Assembly: GCA_905200315.1 (NCBI GenBank)
Contig: CAJKKA010000040.1
Span: 1-13,156 of the forward strand
Source: an uncultured Clostridium sp.
GTDB taxonomy: Bacteria; Bacillota_A; Clostridia; TANB77; CAG-508
Direction of reading: 5' to 3'
Length of the DNA stretch: 13,156 nt
Part shown: positions 9,165 to 13,156 of the stretch, in pieces
Position numbering within the stretch: the first letter of the stretch is position 1
Layout: the number at the start of each line of letters is the position of its first letter
Program-made: the position numbers and the translations under genes
Notes under the pieces: model-generated
The model's database searches: none
Told to the model about the DNA's origin: nothing
The model's input: only the letters and a program-made list of their open reading frames with translations

Positions 9165-9210
9165 TTCGGCTTCGCCATGCGGGTCGCCCTAAGGATGCCG
9201 AACCCTACAA
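9165..9210. repeat. GC-rich palindromic repeat, copy A, between porA and porB
   Basis: TTCGGC (9165-9170) pairs with GCCGAA (9197-9202), and a small GGG-TCG-CCC hairpin lies inside. The tail CCCTACAA (9203-9210) is shared with copies B (10256-10297) and C (10384-10410). The G+C content stands out sharply from the AT-rich surroundings. The shared tail next to different but always palindromic cores suggests a dispersed REP-like family. There is no T-run on the plus side, so it should not stop transcription of porB. Confidence 0.6.
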
Positions 9211-9242
9211 TAAAAATAGAAATTTTCTATAATAATATAAAA

Positions 9243-9259
9243 GGTGACCAATGGTCGCC
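9243..9259 (+). other. Small hairpin upstream of porB
   Basis: GGTGACC, loop AAT, GGTCGCC forms a 7-bp stem in RNA with one G-U pair. It lies 40 bp before the porB start and again is GC-rich against the background. It could be a remnant of the same repeat material as copy A or a processing or stability element. Function unknown. Confidence 0.4.
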
Positions 9260-9299
9260 ATAAAGAAATTAAAATATTTTCAGAAAGGATTGATTTTTA

Positions 9300-10250
9300 A
9301 TGCCTTATAATGTTAAACAAATTGTTGGTAATAAACCTTCTAGATTTACAGAAGGTCATAGAATGTGTGCTGGTTGTGGTGCTCCTCCTGTTGCTAGAAT
9401 GGTTCTTAGAGCTTTAAAAGAAGATGATCATGCAGTTATCTCTTGTGCAACTGGTTGTATGGAAGTTTCTACTTTTATTTATCCATACACCGCATGGACA
9501 GACTCTTTTATACATACTGCTTTCGAATGCACTTCTGCTACACTTTCAGGTGCAGAGGCAGCTTATAAATCTATGAAAAAACAAGGTAAATTACCTCAAG
9601 ATAAAGATACAAAATTTATTGCTTTTGGTGGAGATGGTGGTACTTACGATATAGGTCTTCAAAGTTTATCTGGTGCAATGGAAAGATGTCATAATTTAAC
9701 TTATGTTTGCTATGATAATGGCGCATATATGAATACAGGTATTCAACGTTCTTCTGCAACTCCAAAATTTGCAGATACTACAACCTCTCCTGCTGGAAAA
9801 GTTATACCTGGTAAAATGCAAGTTAGAAAAGATTTAACTAAAATTATGGTTGGTCATCATATACCTTATGTTGCTCAAACATTAGCTATGACAAATTTTA
9901 AAGATTTGTATGAAAAATCTGAAAAGGCAATTTATACAGATGGACCTACATTTTTAAATGTTTTAAGTCCTTGCCCTCGTGGTTGGGGATATCCTACAGA
10001 TGAATTAATGACTATCAACAAGTTAGCTGCAGATACTTGCTACTGGCCATTATATGAAGTTGTAAATGGTGTATATAAAATAACTTATAAACCAGCAAAA
10101 AAACTTCCAATTGAAGAGTTTTTAAGACCACAAAAAAGATTTAAACATATGTTTAAACCTGGAAACGAATGGATGATAGAAGAATTTCAAAAAGAAGTTG
10201 ATGCAAGATGGGAAGAACTTTTAAAATTAGAAGAAATAACAAATAGATAA
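9300..10250 (+). CDS. porB: Pyruvate:ferredoxin oxidoreductase, beta subunit
   Basis: 316 residues, full length. The beta subunit binds the diphosphate end of thiamine diphosphate with Mg2+ and a proximal [4Fe-4S] cluster. The likely cluster cysteines are C23 and C26 (GHRMCAGCGAPP), C53 (CATGCMEV) and C225 (LSPCPRGWG). The ThDP/Mg motif is GGDGGTYDIG (110-119) through YDNGAYMNTGIQ (138-149). The ending, with KRFKHMF and a helical charged tail, is typical. Start ATG at 9300 with AAAGGA about 11 nt upstream. It is the last gene of the por operon and is separated from porA by repeat copy A. The seven A residues at its stop codon double as the T-tract of a possible minus-strand terminator. Confidence 0.94.
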   Translation: MPYNVKQIVGNKPSRFTEGHRMCAGCGAPPVARMVLRALKEDDHAVISCATGCMEVSTFIYPYTAWTDSFIHTAFECTSATLSGAEAAYKSMKKQGKLPQDKDTKFIAFGGDGGTYDIGLQSLSGAMERCHNLTYVCYDNGAYMNTGIQRSSATPKFADTTTSPAGKVIPGKMQVRKDLTKIMVGHHIPYVAQTLAMTNFKDLYEKSEKAIYTDGPTFLNVLSPCPRGWGYPTDELMTINKLAADTCYWPLYEVVNGVYKITYKPAKKLPIEEFLRPQKRFKHMFKPGNEWMIEEFQKEVDARWEELLKLEEITNR

Positions 10251-10255
10251 AAAAA

Positions 10256-10297
10256 TCAAACAGGCGGACTTAAGGCGTCCGCCCCTACAATGTTTGA
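10256..10297 (-). terminator. Palindromic repeat copy B; likely terminator for minus-strand transcripts
   Basis: GGCGGAC (10263-10269) and GTCCGCC (10277-10283) form a 7-bp GC-rich stem with a 7-nt loop, followed by the family tail CCTACAA. It is enclosed by a second 7-bp pair, TCAAACA (10256-10262) with TGTTTGA (10291-10297). Read on the minus strand, the double stem is followed at once by seven T (10255-10249), the form of an intrinsic terminator for the CYTH-like gene coming from the right. On the plus strand no T-run follows, so it would not be a good terminator for porB. Confidence 0.55.
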
Positions 10298-10316
10298 AAT
10301 TAGATTTTATAATATA

Positions 10317-10369
10317 ATCAAATGACAAATAAATTTGTTGATTAAAAAACAATTTATTTGTCATTTGAT
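10317..10369. repeat. Long AT-rich palindrome between repeat copies B and C
   Basis: A perfect 19-bp inverted repeat: 10317-10335 (ATCAAATGACAAATAAATT) with 10351-10369, extendable by GTT/AAC past one bulged T, with a loop of about 9. It lies in the 181-bp space between the converging porB and CYTH-like genes. It may help end transcription from both sides, but no clear T-run follows. Its stem shares no sequence with the GC-rich repeats beside it. Confidence 0.6.
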
Positions 10370-10383
10370 AATTAAAATATTTC

Positions 10384-10410
10384 GGGTCGTCGAGACGCCG
10401 ACCCCTACAA
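10384..10410. repeat. GC-rich palindromic repeat, copy C
   Basis: GGGTCG (10384-10389) pairs with CGACCC (10399-10404), with an alternative inner CGTC-GA-GACG hairpin. It ends in CCCCTACAA (10402-10410) like copy B. The similarity to copy B continues for about 25 bp beyond the tail (TTTGA, TTAG, TTTTATA, TATAA in the same order and spacing), reaching the stop codon of the CYTH-like gene. Confidence 0.6.
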
Positions 10411-10431
10411 CATTTGACGTTAGTTTTTATA

Positions 10432-10902
10432 CTATAAAAAAATACCACTTTTTATTTCACTATAAACTTTATCAACTTCTAATTTATCTCCCTCAATAGC
10501 AACGACCTTTGCCTTTGGTACTTTATAATCATCAATTTCAAATTTTACATTGCCTTTTTCGTATACATATCTTTTTCTTTCTAATTTCTTATGAAATTTG
10601 AATTCCATCATTTCTAATAAAGAATTAACAAATTCCATACTATTTGTAACCTCAATTTCACCAGATTCTCTACAAATTTTCAATGTATCTTCTGTTTCAT
10701 TTTCATCTTTTAAATCAAAAAATATCTTCTCATTTCCATCAATATAATTTTTTGTTACACGTGCTAAAATTTTATTGCCATTCTTATATAGTTCTCGTAT
10801 TTGATTACATTCATTTATTTTTCTATAATTATTTTTTTCACAATACTTAATAAATGGTTCTATTTTTTCTACATAAAAAGAATACTCATACTCTTTATTC
10901 AT
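10432..10902 (-). CDS. CYTH-like domain protein with degenerate metal-binding motif
   Basis: 156 residues from ATG at 10902, chosen because GGAG precedes it at a good distance and the promoter (10924-10952) lies inside the longer in-frame ORF that begins at 11043. CYTH proteins (CyaB-type cyclases, thiamine triphosphatases, related triphosphate-binding enzymes) form a beta-tunnel. The match here is by layout: an N-terminal EYEYSF (4-9) in place of ExExK, with Ser where the Lys should be; ILARVTK; a strand IFFDLKDEN; RESGEIEV; then KKLERKRYVYEKGNVKFEIDDYK, the late strands that carry the Arg/Lys and Asp residues in this superfamily; and VVAIEG near the end. The loss of the Lys leaves activity uncertain. 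Transcribed divergently from the HD-GYP gene and convergent with porB. Confidence 0.6.
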   Translation of the reverse strand: MNKEYEYSFYVEKIEPFIKYCEKNNYRKINECNQIRELYKNGNKILARVTKNYIDGNEKIFFDLKDENETEDTLKICRESGEIEVTNSMEFVNSLLEMMEFKFHKKLERKRYVYEKGNVKFEIDDYKVPKAKVVAIEGDKLEVDKVYSEIKSGIFL

Positions 10903-10923
10903 AAATTTTTTCTCCTTTTTTAT

Positions 10924-10952
10924 ATAATAAAGTCCAATTTTATATTTGTCAA
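10924..10952 (-). promoter_or_regulatory. Sigma-A promoter of the CYTH-like gene
   Basis: On the minus strand a perfect TTGACA (10952-10947), a 17-bp spacer and TATTAT (10929-10924, one mismatch). The ATG at 10902 is 21 bp beyond the -10 box, with GGAG between, so the leader is very short. Confidence 0.7.
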
Positions 10953-10999
10953 TGATTTTACGTTTTAAAAAATCTCTACATTTTAATATTAGATTCACT

Positions 11000-11023
11000 A
11001 TTCTATTTATAATTCTATTTATA
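11000..11023. repeat. Two tandem 12-bp repeats between divergent promoters
   Basis: ATTCTATTTATA occurs twice head to tail (11000-11011 and 11012-11023), 13 bp before the -35 box of the HD-GYP promoter. It could be a regulator site or an AT-enhancer, or only simple sequence. Confidence 0.4.
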
Positions 11024-11036
11024 ATAAATAATTTTA

Positions 11037-11065
11037 TTGACAAGTATTTTTTTTAAATATATAAT
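11037..11065 (+). promoter_or_regulatory. Perfect-consensus sigma-A promoter of the HD-GYP gene
   Basis: TTGACA (11037-11042), exactly 17 bp, TATAAT (11060-11065): full identity to the consensus. Transcription would begin near 11072, just ahead of GGAGG (11081-11085) and the ATG at 11094. It excludes the upstream in-frame TTG at 11037 as a start. Confidence 0.8.
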
Positions 11066-11093
11066 TCTCTTAGTTTTTTTGGAGGTATTAAAT

Positions 11094-12032
11094 ATGTCAA
11101 ATGAAACATTTGATTTTTATGATAAATCAACTTTAAAATCTTATAACTTAACTGGTAGTATGAGATATCAGCTTTCTATGTTAGATAAACTAGATGTTTT
11201 TACTAGAAAACATTCAGAAAATGTCGCAAGCATTGTTTGCCGACTTTGCGAATATTTACATTTAAATAAAAATTTTACATCTTATTGTACTATATGCGCA
11301 TATTTACATGACATTGGAAAAATTTTTATTCCGCCCAAGATTTTACAAAAGCCTTCCAGATTAACAGATGAAGAATATGAGGTTATGAAAACCCATACAA
11401 TACTTGGATATAAAATGTGTATGGACGACTTAGAACTTAGACCTTATGCTCTTGGTCCAAAATATCATCATGAATGCTTAGATGGAACAGGCTACCCAGA
11501 AGGGTTAAAGGGCAGAGAAATTCCTTTAGAAGATCAAATAATAAAAGTAGCTGATGAATTTGATGCAATTGTTAGTAAAAGGCAATATAAAACTCATGTT
11601 AATATTTCTGAAACTTTACAAATACTAATAAAAGATTCTCAACCTTCTATTAAAGAAGTAGCATTAGATAATGTCGCTAAAGGTGCAAAAGTTGGTCGAT
11701 TAAATAGAAAAGTAGTAAAAGCTCTATTTAGAGTTGTAATAGAAGACACAGAATATGAAATTAGTTGTTTAATTGGCTATATCGACTTTTTAAAAGATGA
11801 AATAAAAAGACTAAAAACTATTAAAGATTATGAAACCAAAATGAATTCTTCCAAAAGTGAAAAGAAGTTAAATTATTATAAAGAAGGAATGAAGCAATTA
11901 TTTAGCGAAGGAGAAAATTTTGATAATTATTATGATGTTTTATGCGAATATCAAGAAGCACTAGAAAATAGAAATAAAATTATAGAGGATTTATATAATG
12001 AAATAAAAATAATCAAAAAATTAAAAGTATGA
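11094..12032 (+). CDS. HD-GYP domain protein, probable cyclic-di-nucleotide phosphodiesterase
   Basis: 312 residues from ATG at 11094 (GGAGG 8 nt upstream). HD-GYP enzymes are metal-dependent phosphodiesterases that usually linearise c-di-GMP, some also 3'3'-cGAMP. All hallmark residues are present: H40 (RKHSENVA), H72-D73 in LHDIGK, H101 (KTHTILGY), H125-H126-E127 and D130-G-T-G-Y-P135 followed by EGLKG, then VADEFDAI and a basic RQY. The domain covers about 25-215. The remaining 95 residues are highly charged and look like a long coiled coil. There is no receiver, GAF or membrane segment, so the protein is a cytoplasmic stand-alone output or a partner-controlled enzyme. Lower substrate certainty: HD-GYP members differ and only c-di-nucleotide cleavage in general is inferred. 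It has its own strong promoter. Confidence 0.88.
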   Translation: MSNETFDFYDKSTLKSYNLTGSMRYQLSMLDKLDVFTRKHSENVASIVCRLCEYLHLNKNFTSYCTICAYLHDIGKIFIPPKILQKPSRLTDEEYEVMKTHTILGYKMCMDDLELRPYALGPKYHHECLDGTGYPEGLKGREIPLEDQIIKVADEFDAIVSKRQYKTHVNISETLQILIKDSQPSIKEVALDNVAKGAKVGRLNRKVVKALFRVVIEDTEYEISCLIGYIDFLKDEIKRLKTIKDYETKMNSSKSEKKLNYYKEGMKQLFSEGENFDNYYDVLCEYQEALENRNKIIEDLYNEIKIIKKLKV

Positions 12033-12072
12033 GAGTATAGAAAAAATTTTTTCTATATATTCCATATACTCT
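12032..12072. repeat. AT-rich palindromes just after the HD-GYP stop codon
   Basis: AGAGTATA (12032-12039) pairs with TATACTCT (12065-12072), and within it TATAG-A6-T6-CTATA (12036-12057) is a perfect 22-bp palindrome. The two folds exclude each other in part. Together with the next element this is a transcript end region. Confidence 0.5.
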
Positions 12073-12081
12073 ATCAAAAAT

Positions 12082-12111
12082 AAAAACTAACTACATTTGT
12101 AGCTAGTTTTT
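12082..12111. terminator. Bidirectional intrinsic terminator
   Basis: A 13-bp stem with one mismatch (12082-12094 with 12099-12111) and a 4-nt loop, followed by ATTTTTTCTTTT on the plus strand and ATTTTTGATAG on the minus strand. It sits between the converging HD-GYP and surface-protein genes, and the stop codon of the latter (12103-12105) lies inside the 3' arm. Confidence 0.8.
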
Positions 12112-13156
12112 ATTTTTTCTTTTATTTATTATATAGCACAAAATTCCAAATATAATTATTAAAGTATATTTTCCATATTTTTCACCTGCATATAATAATG
12201 CACTTTTGGCTGTTGTTGTATCTCCATTTTTTGCTACTGTATTTTTATTATTGTTTACCGTAGTATTGTTGGTTACCTTATTGGTATTACTTGAACTATT
12301 GCTGTTTGTATTTTCATTAGTATTATTATCTTTATTATCTTCTTTTTTATTTTTATCGTTTTCAATTATATTGCTTCCTACAAGAAATTCTAATGTTCCA
12401 TCTTCATTTACTATAAATTTACTTTCTTCTGTATTTAAAATATATTCTTCTTCAACATTTATTTGTTTATATGTATATTCTCCTGGTTCTAGATTTTTAA
12501 ATTCTACTGCTCCATTTTCGTCTGTTACTGCACTACCATATAATTCCTGTCCTTTATAAACTTCAATTCTTGAATTTTTTATTGCCTTTTTGCTTTGTTT
12601 ATCTATATTTTTTATTGTTATGTTTGCTTTTTTTACTTCTTTTTGTTCTAATTTATAATAAAGTTTCAATACCAAACTTCCGTCTCCGGCTATTGTTCCA
12701 CTTGCTATTCTATTGCTATTTTCTGTATCTTCTGTGTATCCTGCGTATTCTTTTGCTGTAGCATTTACACTTTCTCCTGTTGTTCCACTTAATTTTTCTG
12801 TTTCGTCTGCTACATCACCATAACTTCCATCTGCTTTTTGTTTATAATGTTCTACTTTATATCCTGTGCTTGTATTTGCCTTATAATATAATTTTAATAC
12901 TAAACTTCCGTCTCCTGCTACTGTTCCACTTGCTATTCTATTGCTGTTTTCTGTATCTTCTGTGTATCCTGCGTATGATTTTGCTGTAGCATTTACACTT
13001 TCTCCTGTTGTTCCACTTAAGTTTTCTGTTTCGTCTGCTACATCACCATAACTTCCGTCTGCTTTTTGTTTGTAGTGTTCTACTTTATATCCTGTGCTTG
13101 TATTTGCTTTATAATATAATTTTAATACTAAGCTTCCGTCTCCGGCTATTGTTCCA
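12103..13156 (-). CDS. Surface protein with MucBP-like repeats, SpaA/Cna-B-like domain and C-terminal membrane anchor, 5' end outside window
   Basis: An open frame from the right edge to TAG at 12103, 350 residues visible. No ATG start fits; the frame continues upstream. Order: two complete and further partial 76-residue repeats (about 1-168), each with GYKVEHYKQKADGSYGD, LSGTTGESVNATAK, YAGY and GDGSLVLKLYYK, the strand pattern of MucBP-like adhesin repeats; a SpaA/Cna-B-like beta domain (about 175-265) with ITIKNIDKQSKKAI, TDENGAVEFKNL and PGEYTYKQ, where the Glu usual after the final strand is a Gln, so an internal isopeptide bond is doubtful; an Asn/Thr-rich stalk; then VAKNGDTTTAKS, one hydrophobic helix and a basic tail (NKRKNKN). 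This resembles a sortase substrate, but the LPxTG position reads VAKNG. Anchoring by the membrane helix alone is possible. Likely an adhesin or other wall-surface protein; the ligand is unknown. Confidence 0.8.
   Translation of the reverse strand, partial: GTIAGDGSLVLKLYYKANTSTGYKVEHYKQKADGSYGDVADETENLSGTTGESVNATAKSYAGYTEDTENSNRIASGTVAGDGSLVLKLYYKANTSTGYKVEHYKQKADGSYGDVADETEKLSGTTGESVNATAKEYAGYTEDTENSNRIASGTIAGDGSLVLKLYYKLEQKEVKKANITIKNIDKQSKKAIKNSRIEVYKGQELYGSAVTDENGAVEFKNLEPGEYTYKQINVEEEYILNTEESKFIVNEDGTLEFLVGSNIIENDKNKKEDNKDNNTNENTNSNSSSNTNKVTNNTTVNNNKNTVAKNGDTTTAKSALLYAGEKYGKYTLIIIFGILCYIINKRKNKN
12677..13156 (-). repeat. Near-identical 228-bp tandem coding repeats
   Basis: The unit boundary CTTCCGTCTCC occurs at 12677, 12905 and 13133 (plus strand), an exact 228-bp (76-codon) period. 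Units 12677-12904 and 12905-13132 differ at about a dozen positions by eye, most of them silent; only about three residues change (E/S, K/N, I/V). The array continues past the right edge. Confidence 0.85.

Noticed and set aside
9165..10410. CRISPR array
   Set aside because: The three repeats differ in their cores, are irregularly spaced and one is separated from the others by a whole gene.
10903..11043. 47-codon N-terminal extension of the CYTH-like protein
   Set aside because: It spans the TTGACA/TATTAT promoter and the start at 10902 has its own GGAG.
12206..12989. Plus-strand ORFs rich in Leu and Phe opposite the surface protein
   Set aside because: They are antisense shadows of the MucBP/SpaA frame, and their internal repetition only mirrors the 228-bp repeats.

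Overview
The window is AT-rich and densely coded. It has AGGAGG-type ribosome binding sites, the standard code (TGG for Trp, TGA used as a stop), near-consensus sigma-A promoters and a Gram-positive style wall-anchored repeat protein. This points to a low-GC anaerobic Firmicute, most likely an uncultured gut-type Clostridia. The species cannot be told from the sequence.

Layout. (1) 1-5855, minus strand: a huge reading frame running off the left edge. It is a cyclic beta-1,2-glucan synthase-type protein (GT84 glycosyltransferase, glucoamylase-like domain, start of the GH94 part), about 1,950 residues visible. (2) 5930-6817, minus, immediately upstream of it: a membrane-anchored pilin-like protein whose C-terminus resembles a carbohydrate-binding module. 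The 74-bp gap between them holds two nested inverted repeats that could hide the ribosome binding site and start codon of the synthase. (3) 7036-10250, plus: a four-gene operon, porC-porD-porA-porB, for a four-subunit pyruvate:ferredoxin oxidoreductase, behind a strong promoter. A GC-rich palindromic repeat separates porA from porB, and two relatives of it plus a long AT palindrome fill the gap after porB. (4) 10432-10902 (minus) and 11094-12032 (plus): a divergent pair, a CYTH-like protein and an HD-GYP phosphodiesterase, each with an excellent promoter. (5) 12103-13156, minus: the C-terminal part of a surface protein with near-identical 76-residue MucBP-like repeats, a SpaA/Cna-B-like domain, an Asn-rich stalk and a C-terminal membrane anchor. 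It runs off the right edge.

The POR operon is a central metabolic unit (pyruvate to acetyl-CoA and reduced ferredoxin). The flanking genes suggest envelope and surface functions (glucan synthesis, a possible glucan-binding pilin, an adhesin-like protein) and signalling (cyclic-dinucleotide turnover by HD-GYP). No mobile-element gene, tRNA, rRNA or CRISPR array was seen. The least ordinary material is the leader hairpin pair of the glucan synthase, the pilin/glucan-synthase pairing and the small palindromic repeat family around porB.
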